Shown in pieces: positions 25,870 through 34,069 of a DNA stretch of 64,000 bases (its first letter is position 1; each line of letters opens with the position of its first letter). The notes under the pieces are model-generated. The model saw nothing but the letters and a program-made list of their open reading frames with translations. It made no database searches and was not told the DNA's origin. Source of the DNA: Mucilaginibacter celer. Lineage in GTDB: Bacteria > Bacteroidota > Bacteroidia > Sphingobacteriales > Sphingobacteriaceae. The stretch is taken from positions 3,410,001 through 3,474,000 of the forward strand of contig NZ_CP032869.1 of NCBI RefSeq assembly GCF_003576455.2, in the 5' to 3' direction. Position numbers and translations under genes: made by a program.

Positions 25870-26199
25870 TTAAATTTTTTCAACAACAACTGCCGTACCA
25901 TAGGCCAGCACCTCGGTAATGCCCTGCATTACCTCGTTGGCATCGTAACGCATGTTAATAATGCCGTTGGCGCCGATGGCCTGCGCATGTTGAATTAAAA
26001 GCTGGTAAGCCTCCTCACGCGCATTTTCGCAAAGCTCCACATAAATAGAAAGCCTGCCGCCAAAAAGCGACTGAAAGCCGCCTGCAATGTTGCCCAGCGC
26101 ACTGCGGCTGCGTACGGTAATACCGCGCACAACGCCTAAATGACGGGTAACTTTGTACCCTTCTAATGATGTGCTTGTTGTAATAAGTGATGTATCCAT
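25870..26199 (-). CDS. YbjQ family protein (UPF0145/DUF74, heavy-metal-binding type)
   Basis: This 109-aa protein matches the YbjQ family along its length: TSTSLEGYKVTRHLGVVRGITVRSRS, the helix AREEAYQLLIQHAQAIGANGIINMRYD and the end AYGTAVVVEKI. These small proteins form pentamers of unclear role and have been annotated as putative heavy-metal binding. Length and composition are normal. The upstream 230 bp hold only AT-rich sequence and a copy of the ATGAACCATGA repeat. Confidence 0.92.
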   Translation of the reverse strand: MDTSLITTSTSLEGYKVTRHLGVVRGITVRSRSALGNIAGGFQSLFGGRLSIYVELCENAREEAYQLLIQHAQAIGANGIINMRYDANEVMQGITEVLAYGTAVVVEKI

Positions 26200-26344
26200 T
26201 TTAGTTTATTGAGTGATTTTAATTTAGATGACTTAAGGTTAACGATATTACGTAAATATCTGTTTTTATTTTTTTGTCTGAACCTTGATTTGGGGGGATT
26301 AAAAGATTTTCGGGATTTTTCATTATTGTTATCAAAAAAACCAG

Positions 26345-26395
26345 CCATGAACCATCAACTATGATCCATGAACTATACCTCATCAATTATGAACC
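26345..26395. repeat. Single-sided copy of the ATGAACCATGA repeat
   Basis: The sequence CATGAACCATCAACTATGAT followed by CCATGAACTAT and ATTATGAACCC is built of the same words as the inverted repeat at 18459-18523, but lacks a clear second arm. It lies just upstream of the -7 box of the GmhB-like gene. Confidence 0.5.
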
Positions 26396-26403
26396 CAAAA
26401 CCG

Positions 26404-26411
26404 TACCTTTG
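26404..26411 (+). promoter_or_regulatory. Putative -7 box for the GmhB-like phosphatase gene
   Basis: TACCTTTG is an exact match to TAnnTTTG, 19 bp upstream of the ATG at 26430. No clear TTTG -33 box is seen. Confidence 0.4.
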
Positions 26412-26429
26412 CCGAAAAATTTACAATAG

Positions 26430-26921
26430 ATGCCTGATAAAATTAAAGCTGTTTTTTTAGATCGTGATGGTGTGTTGAATCATGAAATGGGCGATTACAT
26501 CCGTCGTTTTGAGGATTTCAAAGTATTGGACAACTTCGATGCCCTGAAAACTTTACAGGATCGTGGTTATATGCTGCTGGTTGCCACAAACCAGGGCGGC
26601 TTAGCCAAAGGCTGGTATACCGAAGAAGAACTTGCCAAAATGCACAATCACTTAAAACAGGTTTACCAGGACCATGGCGTTGAAATAACCGACTTTTTTT
26701 ACTGCCCGCACCACCCCAACTTTACCGGCGATTGCGATTGCCGCAAACCGAAGCCGGGCCTGCTGCTGCAAGGCATCGAAAAATATAACATCGATTCATC
26801 AAAATCATATTTCATCGGCGATCGTGAACGCGACGTTGAGGCAGGTACAGCCGCAGGGATTAAAGGTATTTTGATTGATAGTGATCAGCCTATCAGTACT
26901 GTTTTGGATCAGATAGCGTAA
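26430..26921 (+). CDS. HAD-superfamily phosphatase, GmhB-like
   Basis: This 163-aa HAD-IIIA phosphatase probably dephosphorylates a sugar bisphosphate, as GmhB does for heptose-1,7-bisphosphate in LPS core synthesis. The HAD motifs are FLDRDGVLN (nucleophile Asp), LLVATNQGG and SYFIGDRERDVEAG. The family zinc-binding loop is present as CPHHPNFTGDCDCRKPKPG. The size fits GmhB. No other heptose genes lie nearby, so the exact substrate is inferred. It is separated from the glycosyltransferase gene by a palindromic element. Confidence 0.85.
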   Translation: MPDKIKAVFLDRDGVLNHEMGDYIRRFEDFKVLDNFDALKTLQDRGYMLLVATNQGGLAKGWYTEEELAKMHNHLKQVYQDHGVEITDFFYCPHHPNFTGDCDCRKPKPGLLLQGIEKYNIDSSKSYFIGDRERDVEAGTAAGIKGILIDSDQPISTVLDQIA

Positions 26922-26945
26922 GTAGACGCTAACATATACTAACCA

Positions 26946-27040
26946 CGTCATTGCGAGGTACGAAGCAATCCCAAACTATACAGGGCCGATTTGCACATTC
27001 GCTCTGCTTATCGGGGATTGCTTCGTACCTCGCAATGACG
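26946..27040. repeat. Palindromic element copy 1 (CGTCATTGCGAGG family)
   Basis: A 95-bp inverted repeat with 27-bp perfect arms (26946-26972, 27014-27040). The arm reads CGTCATTGCGAGG-TAC-GAAGCAATCCC. The unpaired core carries the asymmetric word ACAGGGCCGATTTGCA, which fixes the orientation of the element. It lies between two genes on the same strand. Confidence 0.9.
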
Positions 27041-27126
27041 GTTTTATAAGAAAGCTGCATAAAATAAGCAGCTCTACCTAAAACATTTTCCTCTCTCCTG
27101 CTTTTTACCAATATTTATATTATCCT

Positions 27127-28644
27127 ATGCAAAAAAGCCGTTACCTTAAAAACCTCGATTCTGTATTAGCCGCCTTGATAGGTTGGTTTGTTTTGAGTTT
27201 GTTTTTCAGGTATAGCGGTGTGGGGATCTCGCCGGATAGTATTATGTACACCAGCGCGGCGCATAGTTTGAAAACGCATGGTAATCTGCTCACTTTTAAC
27301 CATGTACCCATTGTTGATTTTCCGGTTTTTTACCCGGTTTATCTTGGTATTATTTCGATAATTACCCAGGTAGATCCGGTTAAATTTGGTGCTGTGCTTA
27401 ACGGCATTATGTTCGCTACGCTGATATTTACCAGCGGGTGGATCACAGAACGTTTTGTACCGGCATCGAGGGTTTATAAATGCCTGATATTGGTAGCTAT
27501 TTTATTAAGTCCGCCTTTGTTGCAGGTGTATTCGTACTTATGGTCGGAGACGTTGTTTATTCTCGAGATTTTGTTTTTCCTGGTGGCTTTAAGGCGATAC
27601 CTGTTAACACATACCATTAAGGCGCTGGTTATCGCCGCTTTAATAGCTGCTGTAAGTTGTATCACCCGTTATGCGGCGGTTACTATTGTGGGCACCGGCG
27701 GTTTGCTTTTATTGTTGGATAGGGTGCTGCCTTTAAAAAAGAAGATAGGGCATATTTTACTTTACGGGGTTATCTGTATATCGCTATTAGTTGGCAATTT
27801 AGTATTCAACGCTTTTATAACTGGTACAACTACCGGTCCGCGGGAGCCTTCAATAACGCCGTTCAGCAAAAATCTGTATTATTTTGGCACCGTGATGTGC
27901 GATTGGATGGGCCTTACATCCAACCAGTATTGGGCTGCTACACCATTGGCCATCATTATTTTCCTCGGATTTATAGCCGCGCTGGTTTACAATTATTACC
28001 ATCGGAGGGTAGATAGATTTGAGAACCTGGCCATTACATTCGCGCTGGTTTACGGAGCGTTTATTGTGCTTTCATCCACCTTTTCGAGGTACGAACGGAT
28101 TAACCACCGTCTGCTGTCACCACTGTTTATTACCGCTTTGTGGGGTTATACAAGTTGGGCATTGCTGGTGCTCAGAAAAATAAAAAGCACTACAACCCGC
28201 CGTGTTGTTGGCGCGGTAATGACGGTAATGATGCTCGGCTTTATCACCAGCGAATTTTTGATTGACAAAGCCCGCTACGCCGACCAGGTAGCCGATGAGT
28301 ACGGCAACCCCGGCTTTACCGACGAAAGCTGGATCGACTCAGAATTTGCCATTTACCTGCGCAGCGGTGATAAAAGCCTTTTTAAACCCGGCGTTAAAAT
28401 TTATACCGACGCGCACGAGGCGGTTTATTTCTTCTCAGGGCTATCATCATATCTTGTCCCCCATCGTTTCTTTACAAAAGATATCGACAAGTTTTACCAG
28501 GGGAAGCATTACTACCTCATATGGTTTAACGTGCTCGAAAACCCGGAGTTGATTAATTTGAAGGATATTCAGAAGGTTAAGAAGTTGAAGTTGATTAAAG
28601 ATTTTGGCGAAGAAGGTGGGATTTATGAGTATATGGAACCGTGA
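27127..28644 (+). CDS. Polytopic glycosyltransferase-like protein (ArnT/GT39 type)
   Basis: This 505-aa integral membrane protein has about 11-12 predicted helices and a hydrophilic C-terminal domain from about residue 385. The N-terminal loop after helix 1 has the GT-C-like DxD-type context ISPDSIMYTSAAHSLKTHGNLLTFNHVPIVDFPVFYPVYLG. The layout resembles the dolichyl-phosphate-mannose/ArnT family, which transfers sugars from lipid carriers outside the membrane. Acceptor and donor cannot be told. It is flanked on both sides by palindromic elements, and the start at 27127 is an ATG. Confidence 0.75.
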   Translation: MQKSRYLKNLDSVLAALIGWFVLSLFFRYSGVGISPDSIMYTSAAHSLKTHGNLLTFNHVPIVDFPVFYPVYLGIISIITQVDPVKFGAVLNGIMFATLIFTSGWITERFVPASRVYKCLILVAILLSPPLLQVYSYLWSETLFILEILFFLVALRRYLLTHTIKALVIAALIAAVSCITRYAAVTIVGTGGLLLLLDRVLPLKKKIGHILLYGVICISLLVGNLVFNAFITGTTTGPREPSITPFSKNLYYFGTVMCDWMGLTSNQYWAATPLAIIIFLGFIAALVYNYYHRRVDRFENLAITFALVYGAFIVLSSTFSRYERINHRLLSPLFITALWGYTSWALLVLRKIKSTTTRRVVGAVMTVMMLGFITSEFLIDKARYADQVADEYGNPGFTDESWIDSEFAIYLRSGDKSLFKPGVKIYTDAHEAVYFFSGLSSYLVPHRFFTKDIDKFYQGKHYYLIWFNVLENPELINLKDIQKVKKLKLIKDFGEEGGIYEYMEP

Positions 28645-28672
28645 TTTTTGGGATTTAGCATTTTATACCCAA

Positions 28673-28758
28673 CGTCATTGCGAGGTACGAAGCAATCCCC
28701 AACAAGCAGAGCGGCCAAGCAAATCCTCCCTGTAAAGTCGGGGATTGCTTCGTACCTC
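28673..28758. repeat. Palindromic element copy 2, truncated and inverted
   Basis: The left arm (CGTCATTGCGAGG...GAAGCAATCCCC, 28673-28700) is intact. The right arm stops after GGGATTGCTTCGTACCTC (28758) and lacks the final GCAATGACG. The core reads as the reverse complement of copy 1 (AAGCAGAGCGG... then CCCTGTAAAG), so the element lies in the opposite orientation. A different inverted repeat begins directly at the break. Confidence 0.85.
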
Positions 28759-28761
28759 CCC

Positions 28762-28867
28762 GCCGTTGTTGGTGTTGTCACCAACAACTTTAGCACCCTA
28801 ATCTCTTTATAAAACATTAAGGCCGCATGCATAGCGTAGAGTTGTTGGTGACAACACCAACAACGGC
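28762..28867. repeat. Long inverted repeat with 28-bp perfect arms
   Basis: Arms at 28762-28789 and 28840-28867 are perfect complements (starting GCCGTTGTTGGTGTTGTC), with a 50-bp spacer. The left arm is itself partly self-complementary (GTTGGTG...CACCAAC). It abuts the truncated right arm of the CGTCATTGCGAGG element, as if inserted into or recombined with it. It contains no gene. Confidence 0.85.
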
Positions 28868-29147
28868 AAAAGACAATGTGCGAGGGCCACGTTAGGGATT
28901 GGAGCGGATACCGGCCTTGTGGCTAATGCCTCGTGCAGTATGAGCGTAAAGCCCGGCCGCAGGCAACGCCCTGAATTTAGAGATTAGTGATTGGAGAATA
29001 GAGATTAGTTGTTTTACTTAGCATCCTGCCCATCCTACAAATCCCCCCAAATCCCGGTTCAGACAAAATAAAATTCTAAAACCCGGCCCTGTTCCCGGCA
29101 AAACTTCCCTAAAATTTTATCCCCTCGCCTACTTTTTCACATTAAAT
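28868..29147. other. Non-coding stretch upstream of the his promoter
   Basis: About 280 bp without a supported gene. It contains the words TTTAGAGATTAGTGATTGGA and AGAGATTAG of a repeat family also seen after gltD (1501-1535) and near 20601. It then becomes AT-rich (CTAAAACCC, AAAATTTTATCCCC) up to the his promoter. No further structure was recognised. Confidence 0.5.
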
Positions 29148-29177
29148 TTTGATTTAAAAAACAACTGTCTATATTTG
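29148..29177 (+). promoter_or_regulatory. his operon promoter (-33 TTTG and -7 TATATTTG)
   Basis: TTTG at 29148-29151 and TATATTTG at 29170-29177 fit both boxes of the Bacteroidetes promoter consensus (TTTG and TAnnTTTG), with an 18-bp spacer. The predicted start of transcription is around 29184, about 25 nt before the leader peptide. This is the best two-box match noticed in the window. Confidence 0.75.
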
Positions 29178-29209
29178 CGCTGCTAATCTATAGTTTTACT
29201 ATATAAAAA

Positions 29210-29269
29210 ATGAACGGTATCGCACTACATCATCTTCATCTGCATCACCACCATGTGGTGATCAGCTAA
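29210..29269 (+). CDS. hisL: Histidine operon leader peptide
   Basis: A 19-codon open frame lies between the his promoter and hisG: MNGIALHHLHLHHHHVVIS, then TAA. Seven codons are His (CAT, CAC), with four in a row at positions 12-15. This composition, and the position about 25 nt after the predicted transcription start and 73 nt before hisG, are the marks of an attenuation leader that senses charged tRNA-His. The frame is too short to be found by length alone. The role is inferred from well-known his leaders of other bacteria; the downstream switch is not obvious here. Confidence 0.85.
   Translation: MNGIALHHLHLHHHHVVIS
29244..29262 (+). promoter_or_regulatory. Hairpin inside the His-codon run of the leader
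   Basis: ATCACCAC (29244-29251) and GTGGTGAT (29255-29262) form a perfect 8-bp stem with a CAT loop, inside the region coding for the consecutive histidines and following Val-Val. A ribosome stalled on His codons would cover its left arm. Further downstream CCGTTTATACTCTTTTTTAT (29300-29319) can pair partly with ATAAAAAATGAACGG at the leader start, a possible alternative fold. No GC-rich hairpin followed by a T-run is apparent. Confidence 0.5.
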
Positions 29270-29342
29270 TATGTATGTTTCTACGCGAAATAACAACCTC
29301 CGTTTATACTCTTTTTTATCATAGTCTCTTAAATTCAATCTT

Positions 29343-30194
29343 TTGAAAACACTTAAAATAGCTATCCAAAAATCGGGTAGACTCAACGAAAAATCTGTTG
29401 AATTGTTAAAAAATTGCGGCTTAAACTTCGAAAATTACAAAAGCTCGCTGATCTCGCCGGTATCAAATTTCCCTTTAGAAATTCTTTTCCTTCGCGATGA
29501 TGATATCCCTGAATATGTGCAGGATGGCATTGCTGATCTGGGCATAGTTGGCGAAAATGTGATCCAGGAAACCGAAGTTGAAGTAAGCTACCTGCAACGC
29601 CTCGGGTTTGGTAAATGCTCGTTAAAAATAGCGGTACCAAACAGCAGCAATATTAACACACTGGCCGATTTAAACGGCAAAGCCATAGCTACCACCTACC
29701 CTGCCATCCTCGGCAAATTTTTAAAAGAACAAAACATTACTTCAGATATCCGCACCATTTCAGGCTCCGTTGAGATTTCTCCAGGCTTAGGTTTGAGCGA
29801 TGCAATCTGCGATTTGGTATCAACCGGCGGTACGCTGAAAAGCAACGGGTTGAAACCTTTTGCCGATGTAATGTCATCAGAAGCTGTGCTGATTGGCAGC
29901 AAGGAGATAGCAGAAAGCGATTTGGTTCAGGAACTGATTCAGCGTGTGCAATCGGTATTACGCGCCAAAGAGACTAAATATGTGGTACTTAACGTTGAAA
30001 AAGTAAATCTCGAAGCTGTCACCGCGTTATTGCCGGGCGTAAAAAGCCCATCGGTAGTGCCACTGGCCGAAGAAGGCTGGGTAGCCGTACACACCGTGAT
30101 CCCCGAGCGCGATTTTTGGGATCGCATCAGCCAGCTTAAACAGGCCGGCGCGCAGGGCATTGTGGTAATGCCTATTGAGAAGATAATTCTTTAG
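29343..30194 (+). CDS. hisG: ATP phosphoribosyltransferase (long form)
   Basis: This enzyme catalyses the first step of histidine synthesis, condensing ATP and PRPP; in many bacteria it is feedback-inhibited by histidine. The 283-aa protein is of the long form. The catalytic periplasmic-binding-protein-like domain includes VSYLQRLGFGKCSLKIAVP and the PRPP loop DLVSTGGTLKSNGLK. The C-terminal HisG_C regulatory domain reads KSPSVVPLAEEGWVAVHTV. The only reasonable start is TTG at 29343, since the family N-terminus MKTLKIAIQKSGRL begins there. It is the first gene of the operon, behind the leader peptide. Confidence 0.97.
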   Translation: MKTLKIAIQKSGRLNEKSVELLKNCGLNFENYKSSLISPVSNFPLEILFLRDDDIPEYVQDGIADLGIVGENVIQETEVEVSYLQRLGFGKCSLKIAVPNSSNINTLADLNGKAIATTYPAILGKFLKEQNITSDIRTISGSVEISPGLGLSDAICDLVSTGGTLKSNGLKPFADVMSSEAVLIGSKEIAESDLVQELIQRVQSVLRAKETKYVVLNVEKVNLEAVTALLPGVKSPSVVPLAEEGWVAVHTVIPERDFWDRISQLKQAGAQGIVVMPIEKIIL

Positions 30195-30272
30195 TTGGCG
30201 GTGGGCAGTTGGCAGTTTGCATCAAGTAAATTGTCCTAACTGCAAACTGTAAACCAATAACTGCAAACTGGA
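30195..30272. repeat. Palindromic repeat between hisG and hisD
   Basis: The left part GGGCAGTTGGCAGTTTGCA (about 30203-30221) is complementary to two right-hand copies of TGCAAACTG (30241-30249 and 30262-30270). It is an imperfect inverted repeat of the GCAGTTTGCAGT family and fills almost the whole gap. Confidence 0.7.
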
Positions 30273-31559
30273 ATGAAAACATACAATTATTCAGAACTAT
30301 CATCTGCCGAAATCCAAAAGCTGGTTCAGCGCAATGTTGACCCGGCCAACGAGATCCGGACTATTGTTGAAGACGTAATTGCCAACGTACAACAGCACGG
30401 CGATAGCGCTTTGCTTGATTATGCTTTGAAGTTTGATAAGGTAGAACTGAACAAACTTTACCTTGAAAAAGCCGAACTGGAGGAGATTGCCCAGGCAATA
30501 TCTGCCGATCAGAAAGCGGCTTTGGAAACTGCTTACAGCAACATCTACAAATTCCATCAAACGCAACTAAAAACCGAAGACAAGGTTGAAACCATGCCCG
30601 GCGTAACCTGCTGGCGCGAATTAAGGCCGATTGAAAAGGTTGGCTTGTATATTCCCGGTGGCTCTGCTGTTTTACCGAGTACGTTTTTGATGCTGGGTAT
30701 TCCGGCACGTATTGCGGGTTGCCATGAGATAGTGGTTTGTTCGCCGCCGCAAAAAAATGGTAAGGTTAACGCTTTCATAGCTTCTGTTGCTTTGATGCTG
30801 AATATTGATAAGATTTACCTCGCTGGTGGTTCGCAGGCTGTGGCCGCTATGGCTTATGGTACAGCGAGCATCCCTAAGGTTGATAAGATCTTTGGCCCGG
30901 GCAACCAGTTTGTAACCAAGGCTAAAACCATTATTCAGTCTACCACTACAACGGCTATTGATATGCCTGCCGGCCCGTCGGAGGTGTTGGTTATTGCTGA
31001 TGATAGCGCGGTACCGGCTTATATAGCTGCCGACTTGTTGGCGCAGGCCGAGCATGGCATTGATAGCCAGGCTGTTTTGGTTTGTACATCGGCAGAGATT
31101 GCTGAAAAGGCTATTGTCGAAGTTGAAAAACAATTACCTGTTTTGCCCCGTGCCGAGATTGCCAAACTGGCCATCGATAACTCATACGTGGTAATTACCG
31201 ATAGCCTTGCCGAGGCCATGAGTTTCAGCAACCAATATGCGCCGGAGCATTTGATATTAGCTACCGAAAGCTGGGAGCAGATAACCGGCAGCATCATAAA
31301 CGCGGGTTCGGTATTTTTAGGGAACCTTACCCCCGAGAGTGCGGGCGATTATGCATCAGGCACCAATCATACCTTGCCAACCAGTAGTTATGCGAGAGCT
31401 TATTCGGGCGTATCGGTTGATTCGTTTGTAAAGAAGATCACGTTTCAGCATATCACCCGCGAAGGGATTGGCAATATTGGCCATACGGTTGAGGTTTTGG
31501 CAGAACTGGAAGGTTTGCATGCGCATAGGAATGCGGTAAGTGTGAGAATAAACAATTAA
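30273..31559 (+). CDS. hisD: Histidinol dehydrogenase
   Basis: This enzyme carries out the last two steps of histidine synthesis, oxidising L-histidinol to histidine with NAD and zinc. The 428-aa protein shows the family blocks CWRELRPIEKVGLYIPGG, AGGSQAVAAMAYGTASIPKVD, IFGPGNQFVTKAK, DMPAGPSEVLVIAD and DLLAQAEHGIDSQA, the last containing zinc-ligand Gln and His. Near the end it has SVDSFVKKITFQHITREG. It is the second gene of the his operon, separated from hisC by a CGTCATTGCGAGG palindromic element. Confidence 0.97.
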   Translation: MKTYNYSELSSAEIQKLVQRNVDPANEIRTIVEDVIANVQQHGDSALLDYALKFDKVELNKLYLEKAELEEIAQAISADQKAALETAYSNIYKFHQTQLKTEDKVETMPGVTCWRELRPIEKVGLYIPGGSAVLPSTFLMLGIPARIAGCHEIVVCSPPQKNGKVNAFIASVALMLNIDKIYLAGGSQAVAAMAYGTASIPKVDKIFGPGNQFVTKAKTIIQSTTTTAIDMPAGPSEVLVIADDSAVPAYIAADLLAQAEHGIDSQAVLVCTSAEIAEKAIVEVEKQLPVLPRAEIAKLAIDNSYVVITDSLAEAMSFSNQYAPEHLILATESWEQITGSIINAGSVFLGNLTPESAGDYASGTNHTLPTSSYARAYSGVSVDSFVKKITFQHITREGIGNIGHTVEVLAELEGLHAHRNAVSVRINN

Positions 31560-31566
31560 ATAAAAA

Positions 31567-31660
31567 CGTCATTGCGAGGAACGAAGCAATCCCCAACTTA
31601 CAGGGCGGACTTGCATGGTTCCTCGGCTAATCGGGGATTGCTTCGTTCCTCGCAATGACG
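31567..31660. repeat. Palindromic element copy 3 (CGTCATTGCGAGG family)
   Basis: Perfect 28-bp arms (31567-31594 and 31633-31660) bear the variant GAGGAACGAAGCAATCCCC. The core has TTACAGGGCGGACTTGCA, in the same orientation as copy 1. It fills the hisD-hisC gap and ends 19 bp before the hisC ATG. Confidence 0.9.
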
Positions 31661-31679
31661 AGAAGAAAAGAAAACACCA

Positions 31680-32726
31680 ATGTTCGACATTAATAATATA
31701 CTCAGAGAAAATATAAAACGCCTTGTACCCTATTCATCCGCACGTGATGAATACCAGGGCGAAGCCAGCGTTTTTTTAGATGCTAATGAAAACGCGTTTG
31801 GATCCCCCTTAGATCAGCAGTTTAACCGCTATCCCGATCCATTGCAGTACGATCTAAAAAAACGCATTACCGAAATTAAAGGCGTACCGCCGCGTAATAT
31901 TTTTATAGGTAACGGAAGCGATGAAGCCATCGATATCCTGTTCCGCAGCTTTTGTAATCCCGGCGTTGATAACGTGGTTTTGGTACCGCCAACTTATGGC
32001 ATGTACGAGGTATCAGCCAATATCAATGATATCGAGATCCGCAAAGTAAACCTTACCGAAGAATACCAGCTTAACGTAGAAGGCATTGCCGAAGCGGTTG
32101 ACAAAAACACTAAGCTTATCTTTATCTGCTCACCAAATAACCCAACAGGTAATTCTATCAATCGCGATGATATTCAAACCGTGCTTGCCAATTTCAGGGG
32201 CATTGTGGTGGTTGACGAGGCTTACATCAACTTCAGCAGGCAAAAATCATTTATCCAGGAACTAACCGAATATTCCAATTTGGTGGTAATGCAAACCCTA
32301 TCGAAAGCCTGGGGCTTGGCTGGTTTACGTGTAGGTATGGCCTTTGCCAGCGAAGAGATCATCGAAGTGATGAACAAGGTAAAACCGCCTTACAACGTGA
32401 ACGAATCATCACAACAACTGGCTTTAGCTGCTTTAGCCAATGTTGACCAGGTGAATGAGTGGATAAAAGAAACCCTCGCGCAACGCGACAGGCTGGTTCT
32501 CGCTCTGAAAGACATGGAATTTGTGGTAGATATTTACCCATCCGATGCCAACTTTATACTGGTAAAAACAACCAATGCAAACGGCATCTATGATTTCCTG
32601 GTGAAACAAGGCATCATTGTGCGCAACCGCTCAAAAGTGGAGCTTTGCGAAGGTTGCCTCAGGATCACTATTGGTACACCGGATGAGAACACTATCCTAC
32701 TCGAAACCCTTAAAACTTTTGAGTAA
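31680..32726 (+). CDS. hisC: Histidinol-phosphate aminotransferase
   Basis: This PLP enzyme converts imidazole-acetol phosphate to histidinol phosphate with glutamate. The 348-aa fold-type I aminotransferase has FLDANENAFGSPL, FIGNGSDEAIDIL, the substrate block ICSPNNPTGN and VVVDEAYINF with the PLP-ring Asp. The Schiff-base Lys is in MQTLSKAWGLAGLRVGMAF. It ends with VRNRSKVELCEGCLRITIGTP, which holds the distal Arg. It follows the palindromic element, and hisB follows after 44 bp. Confidence 0.97.
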   Translation: MFDINNILRENIKRLVPYSSARDEYQGEASVFLDANENAFGSPLDQQFNRYPDPLQYDLKKRITEIKGVPPRNIFIGNGSDEAIDILFRSFCNPGVDNVVLVPPTYGMYEVSANINDIEIRKVNLTEEYQLNVEGIAEAVDKNTKLIFICSPNNPTGNSINRDDIQTVLANFRGIVVVDEAYINFSRQKSFIQELTEYSNLVVMQTLSKAWGLAGLRVGMAFASEEIIEVMNKVKPPYNVNESSQQLALAALANVDQVNEWIKETLAQRDRLVLALKDMEFVVDIYPSDANFILVKTTNANGIYDFLVKQGIIVRNRSKVELCEGCLRITIGTPDENTILLETLKTFE

Positions 32727-32770
32727 AAAAATCGCTAATTCAACAACTCAAAAATCGCTAATTGTATACA

Positions 32771-33913
32771 ATGAGTAATTTACAGAAAATATTATTTGTA
32801 GACCGTGATGGCACCCTGATCAATGAAACGCCGGATGAGCAAATAGACTCATTCGCCAAGCTTTCGTTTTATCCCGGCGCGTTAACCTATCTGCCCAAAA
32901 TAGCTAAAGAACTTGATTTTGAGCTGGTGATGGTTACCAACCAGGACGGTCTCGGCACTTCGGTTTACCCCGAAGATACTTTTTGGCCGGTGCATAACTT
33001 TATCCTGCAAACTTTTGAAGGCGAAGGCGTAACGTTTGCCAATCAGATCATCGACCGCACTTTCGCCCGCGACAACGCCCCTACCCGCAAGCCAGGAACT
33101 GCCTTACTTACACAATACCTCGACGAGAATAAATACGACCTGAAAAACTCATTCACTATTGGCGATCGTAAAAACGATGTACTGTTGGCTAAAAACCTCG
33201 ACGCTAAAGCCATCTGGCTTAACAACAACAGCAACCTTGGCGGCAGCGAGTTTTCGGATGCGGATCATATTGATGATGTGATCGCCCTCGAAACTACCGA
33301 TTGGCAAAAGGTTTATGAGTTTTTAAAACTTGGGCAACGGGTGTTTGAGCACCGCCGTGCTACTAAAGAAACCGATATCCATATCAAAATCAATTTAGAC
33401 GGTAAAGGCGATGCGAAGATCTCAACGGGTCTTCATTTTTTTGATCACATGCTGGATCAGATAGCCCGTCACGGCAGCATCGACCTTGAAATTACTGCAA
33501 AAGGGGATCTGCATATCGACGAGCACCACACCATCGAAGATACAGGTATCGCTTTAGGCGAGATATTCGCCTCGGCATTAGGTAACAAAATGGGTATTGA
33601 GCGTTACGGTTTCTGCCTGCCAATGGACGATTGCCTGGCGCAAGCAGCTATTGATTTTGGCGGACGTAACTGGATAGTTTGGGAAGCCGATTTTAAACGC
33701 GAAAAAGTTGGCGACGTACCAACCGAAATGTTCTATCACTTCTTCAAATCGTTCAGCGATGCCTCAAAAAGCAACCTGAACATAAAAGCCGAAGGACAGA
33801 ACGAACATCACAAAATTGAAGCTATATTTAAAGCCTTTGCCAAGGCAATAAAAATGGCCGTAAAACGTGATGTAGATAAGATGGTTTTACCAAGCACTAA
33901 AGGACTTTTGTAA
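32771..33913 (+). CDS. hisB: Bifunctional histidinol-phosphatase/imidazoleglycerol-phosphate dehydratase
   Basis: This fused enzyme covers two non-consecutive steps. The N-terminal HAD phosphatase (about 1-170) has [21 protein letters not shown] and [10 protein letters not shown]. The C-terminal dehydratase (about 185-380) has the manganese-binding motifs [32 protein letters not shown] and [10 protein letters not shown]...[11 protein letters not shown]. At 380 aa it is slightly longer than the E. coli protein. The start ATG 32771 ([14 protein letters not shown]) is chosen; an in-frame TTG three codons earlier exists. The fused form is usual in Bacteroidota and enterobacteria. Confidence 0.96.
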   Translation: MSNLQKILFVDRDGTLINETPDEQIDSFAKLSFYPGALTYLPKIAKELDFELVMVTNQDGLGTSVYPEDTFWPVHNFILQTFEGEGVTFANQIIDRTFARDNAPTRKPGTALLTQYLDENKYDLKNSFTIGDRKNDVLLAKNLDAKAIWLNNNSNLGGSEFSDADHIDDVIALETTDWQKVYEFLKLGQRVFEHRRATKETDIHIKINLDGKGDAKISTGLHFFDHMLDQIARHGSIDLEITAKGDLHIDEHHTIEDTGIALGEIFASALGNKMGIERYGFCLPMDDCLAQAAIDFGGRNWIVWEADFKREKVGDVPTEMFYHFFKSFSDASKSNLNIKAEGQNEHHKIEAIFKAFAKAIKMAVKRDVDKMVLPSTKGLL

Positions 33914-34060
33914 GTCCAGAGGCAAGACACAAGAGATCAGGAGGCAAGACAAAGAGTGGCAGAAGCAGGAAACAATAAATCAAGAGGCAAGAGATTTAAT
34001 GAAAGCGTTCTTGATTCCTGATTCTTGACATCTTGATTCTTAATTCCCTACATCTTTAAT
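33914..34060. repeat. Intergenic repeat between hisB and hisH
   Basis: The left part carries the words CACAAGAGATCAGGAGGCAAGAC and AATCAAGAGGCAAGAG. The right part (GTTCTTGATTCCTGATTCTTG, then CATCTTGATTC) is their imperfect complement, giving a roughly 140-bp degenerate hairpin. This word family was not seen elsewhere in the window. Confidence 0.55.
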
Positions 34061-34069
34061 CTTAAAAAA

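Noticed and set aside
30672..31133. 153-aa frame antisense to hisD
   Set aside because: No start context or promoter, and the sense strand encodes a complete conserved hisD.
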